64,000 bases of DNA from Sebastes aleutianus (GCA_916700875.1 CAKAKS010000001.1:14611000-14674999); one strand, 5' to 3'. Shown: positions 22,655 to 33,470, counted from the stretch's first letter. The notes: generated by a model not told the origin, from the sequence alone. Translations and numbers: made by a program.

Positions 22655-23330
22655 CAGTGGTTCCCAACCTGGGGTCCAGGCCCCCTTAGGGGGGCGCTAA
22701 AGATCACAGGGGGTGAGCCAGGATTTGTTTGCTCTGAGGTTGTCAAAATTAGATTTGTTCTTGTTTAACTAAAATCATAATAACATGCTTACTGGATAAT
22801 GTATACAAAAGTCTGTATATAACACTATTTAAAAATATAGATTTTTTGCTACTTGGTAGCAAAATCTAACAAAATATTCTGATTCAATCCATATTTGTTG
22901 GTGTTTAGCCTTTCAAAAATGGGACTCTCCCGCATGACGCACACAAAGGGAGGCCCACACCTGTATTAACGGGGCGGTCTAGCAGCAATCTAACAACATC
23001 ATAAATTACATTTACTTAACCACAATAACACAAAATATATTTTGGCTCTAACGCCATTATAGTAAATAAATGAAGTCGTTAAAAAAAGATCATGGCGAAT
23101 CAATCCCTCAAGATGTCATCACTTTATTTATGTTGATGAGTTATATTCATTACAGAAAGTTGATTTAATAAAAAAAGACAAACTCATTTAATACACCAAA
23201 TCACTTTATTCAAATTGAGGATTTTGGTCGAGGATTTGTTATTTTTTTTAGGGAGAAGACGTAGGATGGTCTCAGCTTTTCTTAGATACAAGTTGGGGGG
23301 ACTTGAAGGAAAACAGATTGGGAACCACTG
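22655..23330. mobile_element. hAT-Charlie-type MITE
   Basis: The ends are CAGTGGTTCCCAACCTGGGG on the left and CAGTGGTTCCCAATCTG read inverted on the right. These are the termini known for Charlie/MER5-like hAT elements. The flanks GAATAGAA (22647-22654) and GATTAGAA (23331-23338) form a 7/8 target duplication. The 676-bp interior is non-coding. A second member lies at 56578. Confidence 0.88.
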
Positions 23331-23988
23331 GATTAGAATATGAATGTGCCTGTCAGCCCAAACAAGTGCAGGTGTTTGGGTGGATTATGCGTGTGCCTTT
23401 GTGTGTATATTTGAATATCTATTAACATATCATTGATTATTGTAAGTGTGCCAAAGCAGATGCAAAGTCATGTGGTTGTACGTGCTGCTTCATCTCCTCG
23501 GCACCACATCTAATATTTAGTGCCTGCCTACCTGTCTGTTCATATGAATGAGACTCTGCCTGTCAATCCCAAAGCTGTAGACATGAATACTGGATAGAAT
23601 CCACATGAGCTCCATCTCTTATTAACTTCCTGTCCTCTGCTCTTCCTCCTCCCATCTCAAGTCCTCTCCTCTCTTCCTCCTCACATCTCCTCTCCTCTGT
23701 CAGTCTGTGTTTCGTCTCTGCAGTGTGTTCATTCTGTTTTCTTTTTTTCTCTTGCTTTGATTCTCACCTCCCTCCCAATTTATGCACATTCCTGTTTCCT
23801 TGTTTTTCTCACGACTCTGTTCTCATCTTCACTTGCTCCTCTGATTTCACTCCACCACTATCGTCTATTGATCGCTCTGTCTACATCTAGATCTGTATCC
23901 ATCTATCTCTCTCTCTCTATCAATCTATCAATCGATCAAACTAGGCAGCGCTGATCAAATATGAATCAATATTCTGTTACTGTAATGA
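23331..23988. other. pyrimidine-rich spacer
   Basis: CT-rich runs (23640-23760) and a degenerate TCTA/TCAA tract (23885-23940). I see no gene. Confidence 0.5.
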
Positions 23989-24222
23989 CTATTTCTCACC
24001 TCAATTGTTTTCAGAAACATCTTGTAGTGTACTGTTTAGCTGTAAAATGAGAACGTTTGTGACCCGGCAGCCATGTTGAGATCAGTTTAGGAAATACCAA
24101 GCACCGCCCATCAGCCACAGCACAGCCAATAGGAACATTCTCTCTCTGAAATGACTTGCGATTGGCCAAAGGTCTCCCATCACGGGCTAGATTTTTTAAA
24201 GCCTGAAAACAGAGCCGTCTAT
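23989..24222 (-). mobile_element. inverted fragment of the 12.9-kb TTAA-flanked MITE
   Basis: Read on the minus strand, it follows 12979-13226: AATCTAGCCCGTGATGGGAG, CCTATTGGCTGTGCT, AGCTAAAC, CACTACAAGATG. Neither terminus is present. Confidence 0.7.
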
Positions 24223-24373
24223 GCCGTCAATCTCAGCCGAGAACAAAGAAATATGTGGCTGTGACCTTCCCAAGTCATGTCATGGAGATGAGCCAAGAGC
24301 CCTTGTCATCACTGCTTATGTCGGAGCGAAACCCATGTGAGGCTCAGACTAAAAGGGCAGAGAGGAAGCCTCC

Positions 24374-24625
24374 ACAGTCTGCATTACGCAGAGGCTTGCA
24401 GCCGGGCACTGCCGGGATCGGCGGTGCCTAATTGCGCGGAGACAGCAGCCTCAAATCGCTGCCGTTTAGGGGGACAGAGCCCGCGAACGTGACTTGAAAC
24501 TCGCACACACAGAGGGATGAGGAGAGGAGGCGCTTAGCGCGGACACAGCAGGCTCAAAACGGAGCCATTTAGGGATAGAGGGCCTGCAAGATGCTGAGCA
24601 CGGACAGAGGCGTGTGCGGACTGCG
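24374..24625 (+). repeat. GC-rich repeat shared with 21.4 kb, with internal duplication
   Basis: GGCTTGCAGCCGGGCACTGC and GGCGGTGCCTAATT match 21429-21475. Inside, a block of the form GACAGCAGCCTCAAA, GCCGTTTAGGG (24451-24480) is repeated at 24543-24575 (CAGCAGGCTCAAAACGG, GCCATTTAGGG), so the unit has expanded here. Confidence 0.65.
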
Positions 24626-25516
24626 GAAAGCATGTGTGGGAGAAGCCTCTGATTGTGTGACAGAGGAATTGTGCTGCTTTAATGTCATGAGTCCGTGCTG
24701 GGACATTCTCAATTTCCCCCTCTTTCCCTGACTAAGCAGACTTAAACGATCAGTGTATGCTCCCTCACCAAGCAAAGGTGAACCCGAATTTATGAGAAAC
24801 TAAATTGGAGGAAACTGTGAATAGGCCCACTCAAAGAAGGATCTTCAGGAAATTTGAGTATTACAATAGATGTAAAACAATCCATTCAAATCGACGATGA
24901 CAGTAGATGGGAAAGTCTGACTGTGAATGAATTCATTCTCCTCTCTTTGTCTCTGTTCCTGATTAACTTCGAATGGCTCAGCACTGAATCATATCAATTC
25001 TGTTTCATCATTTAAAGGGAATAACCAGCCATAGCAGGTTCACATTAATCACAATAATCCTTACAATCTTAAATCTTAAATCAAACCACATCTGAAATTT
25101 TGGAAAAGGCTATTCCAAAGATGGTCTGCGGCACCATGATGAAACCTGTGATGTACAAAAACCAAAGTAACATTCTGGCTTTGAGTCGGTCAGCATGTTA
25201 TTATCGATGGAGCCGGTCCTGTTTGCTTTTCATCATGACATTACAGATGTGAGTCTGTTCTCTGTGTTTTATCTTTTGAAGTCTTCAAATATTAACCGAG
25301 CCTGTCTGACTCTCAGCTGACGGAGGCTCTTTGAGCTTGATGTTGTCGTTACTGGACTAATGGATTTTTACTGGAAGCAGGCCTGTGCTTTGATGGTCAG
25401 CAGAGAAACCTGCACATACACACACATACAAGCAGATACATGCAAATGTCAAAGCTGATTTCATTGAGACTACATCTTATCTAGGTTGTGGATTATTACA
25501 GACAACCATATTGGTA
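24626..25516. other. unannotated spacer
   Basis: No gene, RNA or repeat terminus recognised. A short ACACACATACA run lies near 25420. Confidence 0.5.
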
Positions 25517-26042
25517 CAACACATTCTCACTTCCAACTCGTCAAATATCGGCAATTGTAGCCTCTGCATCGGAAACCGATTGCCGGAGGCACCCTTTAGC
25601 AACAGTATGGGACAAACTGGGCTGCAAGTGACGTAGTATTAATAGCTTGAGAGTCCGCTCAGGGCGGGCGGAAGGGCTGGTGGATGGGTCAGACAAACAC
25701 AGAACTTTCAACCAGGAGACCAGTGTTCATGTCCTGTGTGAAACTAAAAGTAACGTTGACCTATTTTGTCACATCAGTTGTTAGTCACGTCAGTCACGTG
25801 AGTCGCTAGTCAGTGAAGTTAACGTCAACCACGACCGTTTCCTAACCCTAACCAAGTGGTTGTGTTGCCTAAACCTAAACGTCCTGTGAAAACAGAAGTT
25901 TATTTTGAAAGGACACTATGCATGTAACCAGCGTATATAGACACGCCGTCTCTGGTTCGTCCTAAAGTAATGTAAGAGGGGTACTCTGTGCGTCGGTCTC
26001 CGATGCCGAGGTATTTGACGAGTTGGAAGTGAGAATGTGTTG
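25517..26042 (+). mobile_element. MITE with a 31-bp perfect terminal inverted repeat
   Basis: The first 31 bases (from CAACACATTCTCACTTCC) are exactly inverted at the right end (ending GAGAATGTGTTG at 26042), so this is a relatively intact copy. The flanks ATTGGTA and ATCGGTA agree at 6 of 7 positions. The interior has CAACCAGGAGACCAGTGTTC and CCTAACCCTAACC, the latter telomere-like by chance. There is no transposase. More diverged copies lie at 40345, 43520 and (inverted) 48400. Superfamily not certain. Confidence 0.8.
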
Positions 26043-27624
26043 ATCGGTATGGCAAATATTCTATCGATATAGCTGTAGCTGTTGCCAAAAAGCTTACATA
26101 TCTTGTTTTTTCAGTCCTGCGCCCACCTGTTCTTAAAGGATTTCTGACCATTACTGCTCGCTCTGCAGAGGCACCATCCCACTCTGACAAGTTACTGCTA
26201 AGATTCAGATCACTCCCACCTGCAACACTGTTAATCTTTTGAAAATCTGTCGGCCCCATCTCACAGAAAAAAGTAGTTTTTTTTTAATCCAAAGAAATGC
26301 TTATACATTTATTCAACTATTTAATGAGACACTTTTACAAGAAGTGAACTGGAAATAAGTTTTATTAAATGTCTAAAAGTTAAAAGAGACAGCTGCAGCT
26401 TGAGGCTGCGGCAACTAAAAGTGAATAAAAACTTAATGGATGGTTTTCCTGTTTCCATGATAGTTCATGTTGTTCCCCATAGCAACAAACACAAACCAGA
26501 TGCTGGGGGTTCAGTCTCCGGTGCAGTGATAATGTTACTGGTTACAAATCAAATTGGATTAGGGTTAGCCTTTTCTAAACATGAAAGCTAAAAACACGTG
26601 ACTGACTGCCCAACTATTCTCATACCGAGATAATAATGGTAATTACACACCCCCGCCTGCATTACAGTAAACATATCCCACATCTGCAACATCTGTTTTG
26701 GGGTTTCTCTGAACTTTCCTGCACACACAAATCAAATGATGAAGAAATCTAGTTTCTTGCAGCAGGAGGACATGTGATTATGTGAAAGGGTGACTGTTCA
26801 TGTGTGTGTTCTTATGCGTGTGTGTGTGTCACACAGCAGTGAATCCTTGAATCAGCTGTTGAATTAAGTTCTTTCCTCGGTTCTGTATTCAGAAGAAGAA
26901 GCTCGGCAGCCTAATCTGATCTGATGTACATCACGTATGTCAATGACCTTTCCCTCTTTTCCTTCAACCGTTCTCCGTCTCTCTCCTCTCTCCTCTCTCC
27001 TTAGAAATTATTTAAAGCAAGTGCAGTTAAGGGATTAATCCACTATTGTTATACTCTGATACGTTTATTGAAATTCGCAGCAGGATCCTGCCAAACTTCA
27101 TAGTTCTCATAGTGGGGATGTTGTCACAAGGCATTGCTGCAGAGCTGCAGAGATGTAGCTGAATGCTTGGTAAGGTTGGATAGCTTACCAGACATGTTAT
27201 TTAAGGGCAGGTCTATTATTTTTGAGTTGTTTGAGGTTTTTATATCATTCTGTAGCTTCACAGTGGTGTTCCTCATGTATTGAAATCCGAACATTCACAT
27301 TTTGGTCAAAGTATGTATGTTTTAGTGTCAAAATGCTGTTTTCCCAAGCCCTTCTCAAAACTTTTTCCCACGTGACCTAACGTAGGTTCTTGCATGATGA
27401 CGCTGATACATGTACAGTATATATACATCCTTATAGTCAGTGTACCGTATTAACATTACATACAGTAACTCAGATGGCAGTTGGCACACTCCCAGCTTGG
27501 AGAAGCAGAGTACCGGCACGGAAGCTAAGCAATGTACTGCTGTTTGGACGCCACATTAGTTCGGATCCAAAAGTCACACAATAACACAAACAAACTAACC
27601 GATCGATGCAGCGGTAGACCAGCA
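26043..27624. other. unannotated spacer
   Basis: AT-rich, with a short interrupted GT run near 26800-26830. No exon or mobile-element end is apparent. Confidence 0.5.
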
Positions 27625-27713
27625 ACTCCCATGTTCCTCAAGGTAAAATGGATGTTCTTGTGAATGGAGTCTGATCTAGTCTTGAAGACCGCGATATTGT
27701 ATATATATTTATA

Positions 27714-27751
<38 letters not shown>

Positions 27752-27941
27752 CGACTTCAGTCCCCCGTCTGATGGCGAGGTAAAGCTGTGAAAATATTCT
27801 AAATATAGTCCACAGCCGCTGTACCTCGCCATCGCACAGCCCGTTCCGACATTAACTGAAGCCGTTATATCGCGGCCTTCAAGACCAGACCAGACTCAAT
27901 TCACAGTCATTTTACCTCGCAGAACGCGGGAGTATACATAC
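27625..27941. mobile_element. foldback element with nested palindromes
   Basis: The left arm (27625-27690: AACTCCCATGTTCCTCAAGG, GTCTTGAAGACCGCGATAT) is inverted in the right arm (27868-27941: ATATCGCGGCCTTCAAGACC, TACCTCGCAGAACGCGGGAG). Further in, AACGACTTCAGT pairs with ACTGAAGCCGTT. At the centre GATGGCGAGGTA (27770-27781) pairs with TACCTCGCCATC (27821-27832), followed by an inner GCTGTG/CACAGC pair. Nearly the whole 317 bp can fold into one hairpin, apart from an AT microsatellite that expanded in the left arm. Confidence 0.8.
27716..27750. repeat. (TA)n microsatellite in the foldback arm
   Basis: About 35 bp of TA, flanked by TATATATTTATACTG. It occupies the place where the right arm has only GTTATATCG, so it grew after the element inserted. 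Confidence 0.9.
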
Positions 27942-29471
27942 AACCCCACTTCAAAAAATCCAAACCAACCCTTTCAGTTATTTCCAAACTTAGCACAGCT
28001 TACTTTGACTCAGCTAGGGCTAGCGTTCTCATTATTCAAAACCTTATTGATTAGCTTATGTCACTGCTTTTTGCAACAACTGAGTGGGTGTTTCCATTTT
28101 CTTTTAAAACATAACAGAACACAGATGGACCCGCACTTTAAACTGCTTATTTCTCTAACAAACACATTAAGTATATAAAAAAATCGCTCATCTTGTGGGA
28201 GTAAGAGACCATCTGTTGAAGATGCTTTTGTCCTTCTTTGCATGAATGACATTTAAACATACAGGATGTGTACAGCAGCACTGACTGTAATGCTGTTAAG
28301 CCTTTTTGATTGACATTATAAAAGGTATTTCATATAAGGCATAAACACTTTTATGATAACTTCTGTTTAAATGCCCCCTCATCAGCACTCCACGCAGGCC
28401 TATTTAATAACTCGCTGAATGCCTATAATTATTTCGGGGCCCGTAAATTAATTAATTCACTGTTTGAGAGATAATAGCTTTTCATCTGCCTCGAGACATT
28501 CTAGTGGTTAGTAAGTAACATTGTTTTGGGGAATGCGCCCCACTGATCCAGTCACTGATTCAATTTACAGTTTATTTATTGAAACATAAATACTAGGATC
28601 ACCCTCATACCTCTGGTGGGATGCTGAGTTGTATTACATTACACTTTCAGGCTGTCACTTTTGAGATAATGCTAGATAATGGGCAGTCAGATGTCCTCTT
28701 CGTTGTGTGCAACTCGCAAAGTTGAACAACTCCCAAAAGCTCGATCTATTCCAAAAGGTTTCTAATGTAATTGTCTTTCCCTTGTTTAAATTGTAATGTA
28801 CTTAGTATAGTCAAATTTCAGTCAGAACCCTCATTGAATCAGACTACGATATTGTGATAATATTACACCTCCCAATTTCATAAAGGTTAATTGAGTTTAA
28901 CTCAGTCAGAGGGGAGTGAAATGAGATCGAGAGAAGCTGAGAGTTACAGAGAGAGATGAAGATGCAATTTTGATCAGCTGGTTTTGTTTCCAGACTGCAA
29001 GAGTTGAGGTTCAAGTGTGTGTGTGAGATAGAGAAAATGATTGAGTTTTGTCTATTTCTCTTGGTCCATTTTGTAAAAAAGTTTCTGCTTGGTGGAGCTT
29101 GACGTCCAGGTCACTGTATCTCTCTAACTTACCTCTTTTTTCTGTGGCTCTCTGTCCGTCATTCTGTTGATCTGTCTGATTTTCATTCTCCTCTGTGTTT
29201 GCTCTCCTGACACAGACAGAATGAGAGAATAGGGCAGAAAAGAAATAGGGACTCAATTTACCAACTCCACTGTGGTCTGTTTTGTTTAGTGTAAAAGGGA
29301 ATTAAGCTCTGTTTTCATGAAATTTAGGGCAAGCAGACAGACTGGGTGATTATGAGAAAAATACAATAAATTACATGTCTGAAGAAGAAGGAAATGGACA
29401 ACCACAGAGACAGAAGGAGACAGAGTATTGTTTGTTATCTTTCTTTTTCAAATAGGAACGTAATTTTGGCT
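27942..29471. other. spacer with a possible conserved element
   Basis: 28370-28520 has non-repetitive AT-rich sequence with TAATTATTTC and TTAATTAATTCA cores, typical of conserved enhancers but untested. The remainder shows nothing recognisable. Confidence 0.3.

Positions 29472-29554
<83 letters not shown>
29472..29554. repeat. (GT)n microsatellite, about 83 bp
   Basis: The longest dinucleotide array in the window, interrupted twice by GC. Likely polymorphic in length. Confidence 0.95.
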
Positions 29555-29556
<2 letters not shown>

Positions 29557-29725
29557 CTAAGCACCTATAAATCAGCTTTCATAGTGTGTCACTAATTTCC
29601 CACAGTGGGCATACTGTATCTTTCAGTAAATCCCTAGATGCCTCTTAAATAAAGTGTGTCGTCTTTATATGCTGCATTACAGGGAATGATTAGGTGAAAA
29701 AAAACATCTGAAATCAACTATTTAG

Positions 29726-30308
29726 TAGGGATGTGTATTGACAAGAATATGCCGATACGTAAACAATGATACAGGGGTAATGATTCAATATATTGTGATA
29801 CTGTAAGCAAGACGATATATTATGATTTTTGATGTATAAAGAACACACCAGAAATACACCATTTTTAGAATAGGCGAAAATAACACATTTATACTGCATG
29901 CAAAAAAACTGCATGTGATTATAATAAAGTGGGCATGTCTGTAAAGGGGAGACTCGTGGGTACCCATAGAACCCATTTTCATTCACATATCTTGAGGTGA
30001 GAGGTCAAGGGACCCCTTTAAAAATGGCCCTGCCAGTTTTTCCTCGCCAAAGTTTAGCGTAACTTTGGAGTGTAATTTAGTATTTCATGGTTGGTACCAC
30101 TGGATTCCTTAGGTGTTCTAGCTTAATATGACGGCAGTATCTTCACTCTGGCTTTAAAACCCGCTACAACCTCCGAAAGATCGAATAGCGGCCGGGCCCG
30201 CCGACAGGGTGTTGGATTTTTATAAAGGTTAATTCAAAATCGATACAGTGTTTTGGAGAATCAGTACAGTATCAGACAACATAGTATTGCGATAGTCATG
30301 TGTATTGA
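29726..30308 (+). mobile_element. hAT element (TAGGGATGTGTATTG family) carrying the shared internal module
   Basis: The left end TAGGGATGTGTATTGACAAG and ATGCCGATACG match the 417-779 family. The right part (GTATTGCGATAGTCATGTGT) runs up to 30308 and lacks the expected CACCCCTA end. There the next hAT copy starts, which probably inserted and removed it. Between 29915 and 30175 lies a module (TGATTATAATAAAGTGGGCA to GTTTAGCGTAACTTTGGAG) that the 417 copy lacks but the TAGGGCTGTCAA-ended elements share. Confidence 0.7.
29995..30007 (+). promoter_or_regulatory. DR1-like nuclear-receptor motif in a transposon
   Basis: AGGTGAGAGGTCA: two AGGTCA-type half-sites one base apart, with one mismatch in the first. 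Orthologous position to the perfect motifs at 32581 and 59154. Binding is inferred from sequence only. Confidence 0.4.
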
Positions 30309-30309
30309 T

Positions 30310-30403
30310 TAGGGCTCTCAATTAGTTAAAATATTTAATCGTTAATCTGTTCAAAATGTACCTCAAAGGGAGATTTGTCAAGTATTTAATACTCTTACCA
30401 ACA
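30310..30403 (+). mobile_element. 5' fragment of a TAGGGCTGTCAA-ended hAT element
   Basis: TAGGGCTCTCAATTAGTTAA, ATATTTAATCGTTAATC and CTGTTCAAAATGTACCTCAA track the start of the elements at 32129 and 58771, then similarity fades at about 30403. No right end is seen, so it is truncated or internally replaced. Confidence 0.65.
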
Positions 30404-31104
30404 ACTACCTGCCATCCACCCCAATCACCTCCTCATGACTCAGATCAATGCGGCACTTCATTCACTCAAAAAACAAAAAGTTACCTGTGAACACTGTCAT
30501 CATCTACTGAGGTGAACTGGGACACGAGATCCTGTTTCTGTTTACAAGCGGGAGGATGTGTAAACTCACCACTTGTTGTATAATAATTTCTTGATTGGTT
30601 GGTTCTCTTGTGGCTGATTACTTGATTGTTGTATACTCACGCTAAGAGAGCTAAGTGAACATCATGCACCTAAATATCAAATGCATTCAATGCATGTGTG
30701 GGTGTTCGGGTTGTTATCGGCAACAACTGCTTGCTATGGCAATGGTGAAAGGTCCTTTATGTTAATGATGAGTGCATAATGGCTCCTCCAACTCCTCTTG
30801 ACTTTCGTTTACATAGTCACACACCTCGATGGGGATGATTGCTAGATGCTCCATGATCGCAGTAATTGTCATTTATATGACTGCCAGAATAACCCCGCTT
30901 CAATGTACCATAACGTAAAGAGAAAGAAGGTAATACTAGATTAAATGTAGATTTATGTATCTCCCATATTGCATTGTGGTCAGAATTATTGTATACAAGT
31001 GAGTTTTCTAGACTTAATAAGGTTAAAAAGTGTATTTGCAGTTTGCGGAACACATTGAGCTATAGAGTGTATAATCCTCCTATCTTACTAATGTATTTCT
31101 ACTA
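30404..31104. other. unannotated spacer
   Basis: No domain-bearing ORF or repeat end. Part of it may be an unrecognised interior of the neighbouring hAT copies. Confidence 0.4.
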
Positions 31105-31281
31105 TTATCATGTCATGCGCTTTTGCTGCGGGGCTCCGCTGCGGGGGTCTACCTGGCGCCGCTGCTCCGTGCATACCGGCTGTGACAGCTTTTTACCGTG
31201 GTATCAAATTGGTATCGAGAATCGTGGAAAGTCACTGGTATTGGTATCAACTACTAGATTTCAGGTATCGTGACATCCCTA
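31105..31281. mobile_element. right-end fragment of a hAT-like element (CATCCCTA end)
   Basis: GC-rich at first (GGGGCTCCGCTGCGGGGGTC), then TTGGTATCGAGAATCG and a terminal GGTATCGTGACATCCCTA. Read inverted, the end is TAGGGATGTCACGATACC, matching the left termini at 1021 and 2997. The 106-125-codon ORFs over this stretch cross the terminus into flank and are not credible proteins. Confidence 0.55.
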
Positions 31282-32071
31282 GCTGTGTGTTAAGGGATCC
31301 AGTCCAGGCAGTTTTAAACTACAACACCTCTGTTTTAAATGGGTTCTACTCTCCTGTTTGTTTTTATTTAACAATCCGTCTCTGTCTTGTTTGTGTAGTA
31401 GGTTTAATTACTTTTCCTTCCCGCCAGTGTTTTGTTAATGTGAATAGCGTTGGTGGCATTGTACAGTATTCTTTTCAGGGCGGCTAATTTATTAAGCAGG
31501 CAGTACCTTTGTTACAAGAGCTTATCTGTTTGGTTTGCTTTGTTACAGAGAGAGGACACTGCATTAAGCCCGTGGTCACACTCATCTGTTTTCTTTTCTC
31601 ATTATAGTCTCTTTTCCTTTGTTCTTATTCATTGTCTTTTCCTGACTCCCAATCTCTTTTTCTCTTTGGATTCATTCTCTTTTTCCAGCTTCATTCCTGC
31701 AACATGTTTCTTATTTTCAGCCTTACATACAGCCGTTCTATTTACATTCATTATATATCATATACTGTGAGTTTATCAGATAAAAATTACATGTTGATAG
31801 TCGTGCATTAATAATGCAGGGAGTGGATAAGCATGCTATACTGATATACTGTACGCAGAGACACAATTAAAGCTGATGGGAATCCTCTGTTAGCAGTTTT
31901 CATGCATTCATATTTTATTAAAGAGGTTTAGTTATTACTCTCATATTCTCTCCCTAATTGTTCTCCATTTACTCCAGTCTCTTCTTCCATCAGCTTCATT
32001 GCCCTGCAGTAAATATTAGCATTTCCTTCTCCTCTCCATCTCTGCATTCTTCATTTTAAAACTGATGAGTT
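31282..32071. other. pyrimidine-rich spacer
   Basis: T/C-rich (31560-31730, 31940-32050). I see no exon. Confidence 0.5.
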
Positions 32072-32128
32072 AAAGTGGGGGTGGGCAGTTTTATTTTTGG
32101 CCTCACTGGGCAAAAATTCCATAATATC
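32072..32128 (+). mobile_element. left-end fragment of the TTAA-flanked MITE
   Basis: TTAAAGTGGGGGTGGGCAG, then TTTTTGGCCTCACTGGGCAA and AATTCCATAATAT follow 12875-12931. It is cut off exactly where the hAT element at 32129 begins, so that element inserted into it or replaced its right part. Confidence 0.65.
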
Positions 32129-32832
32129 TGGGGCTGTCAATTGATTAAAATATTTAATCACGATTAATCGCATGAATGTCCATAGTTATTCATGATTAAT
32201 TGCAAATTTGTATCTGTTCAAAATGTACCTTAAAGGGAGATTTGCCAAGTACAGTATTTAATAATCTTATCAACATGGGAGTGGGCAAATATGCTTGCTT
32301 TATGCAAATGTATGTATATATTTATTATTGGAAATCAATTAACAAAACAAAACATTGACAAATATTGTCCAGAAACCCTCACAGATACGGCATTTAGCAA
32401 AAAAAAAATATGCTCAAATCATAACATGGCAAACTCAAGCCCAACAGGTAACAACAGCTGTTGGTGTGCTGACTTGACTATGACTTGCCCCAAACTGCAT
32501 GTGATTATAATAAAGTGGGCATGTCTGTAAAGGGGAGACTCGTGGGTACCCATAGAACCCATTTTCATTCACATATCTTGAGGTCAGAGGTCAAGGGACC
32601 CCTTTGAAAATGGCCCTGCCAGTTTTTTTCCCGCCAAAATGTAGTGCAAGTTTGGAGCGCTATTTAACCTCCTTCGTGACAAGCTAGTAAGACATGGATG
32701 CTAGTATCTTCACCAAAGCTTTAAATTGGAGCTCGCTACAACCTATAAATTGCAAGTTGCGTTAATGCGTTAAACAAATTATTGACGTTGAAACAAATAT
32801 GCGTTATTATCACATTACCTTGGGCAGCCCTA
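32129..32832 (+). mobile_element. TAGGGCTGTCAA-ended hAT element, near full length
   Basis: The left end is TGGGGCTGTCAATTGATTAA and the inverted right end TAGGGCTGCCCAAGGTAATG. The order of blocks agrees with the 58771 copy: GTTCAAAATGTACC, GGAAATCAATTAACAAAACA, TTGTCCAGAAACCCTCACAG, CTGACTTGACTATGACTTGC, then the shared module (32495-32710). The flanks do not match at 8 bp. The left flank is the truncated TTAA-flanked MITE, whose right part is missing beyond 32832, so a rearrangement is likely. Confidence 0.8.
32581..32593 (+). promoter_or_regulatory. perfect DR1 nuclear-receptor motif in a hAT element
   Basis: AGGTCAGAGGTCA is two perfect AGGTCA half-sites with a one-base spacer, the class bound by HNF4, RXR-PPAR and COUP-TF receptors. 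It lies in the module shared by several hAT copies. Activity here is not shown by sequence. Confidence 0.5.
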
Positions 32833-33167
32833 GTTTGAAGGGCTTTATCACATGCCAAAAAACACTTAGACATTTTATGACACAGGATTTTATAACTCTG
32901 GAAAGTTATCAAAGCGACAATCCTTTTATCCTATGACTGAACAAATGCAAGGTAAACAGTTGAATTAAGCCATTGATGTTACAGAGTGACCGACCAGGAC
33001 TGTGTGCTTTCATGTATTTGATTGGTCAATGCATTGCACTCCCAAACTGTATACAGTAAATTTGCATTGCATTGTGGTAAAAGTTGAGCCAAGTTTAACT
33101 CTTTAGGTACTGAGTGCCTGTTGAAATGTAATCTCAAAACCCTGTTGCTACTTAAGCCATAAATCAG

Positions 33168-33470
33168 AATCAGAAATACTTTATTGATCCCCATGAGGAA
33201 ATTAGGGAAACTCCTTCTGACTCCTGACCGTTAGCTCGTCCATTTTATTCGCCAGGGATCTGACGTTGCCCATGTTGACAGCGGGGCGACACGGTTTATA
33301 TCTCCTCTTTTCCCTAAGCCTCTGTTGTCTGGACCCAGCTCTCCTCCCTCGTCGCTTCGTCCCTCCTCTGCATCCCCCGTGTGTCCTTCTCCAGACTTCT
33401 GTGGGGATATCTGTAGTCCTGATCGCCACGCCGGCTGGCTTCAGCACGATCGGCTAATCCCTGGCGTAAA
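33168..33470 (-). mobile_element. internally deleted LINE: 5' ORF start fused to the 3' end
   Basis: On the minus strand 33447-33202 encodes TDIPTEVWRRTHGGCRGG, a basic stretch, and VNMGNVRSLANKMDELT. The latter is the start of the endonuclease domain of L2-like fish LINEs (xNVRSLxNKMDEL). Right after it the sequence jumps to the usual LINE 3' end (TTCCTCATGGGGATCAATAA then AGTATTTCTGATTCTGAT, 33205-33168). Most of the endonuclease, all of the reverse transcriptase and most of the 3' UTR are missing. Such a copy could move only with help from an intact element. Confidence 0.75.

Noticed and set aside
25841..25853. CCTAACCCTAACC as an interstitial telomere repeat
   Set aside because: Only two units, and it lies in the interior of the 25517-26042 MITE, where other copies carry variants of the same block.
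30974..31487. Overlapping 99- and 125-codon ORFs as a gene
   Set aside because: Both read through a hAT-like terminus (CATCCCTA at 31281) into unrelated flank, in different frames.
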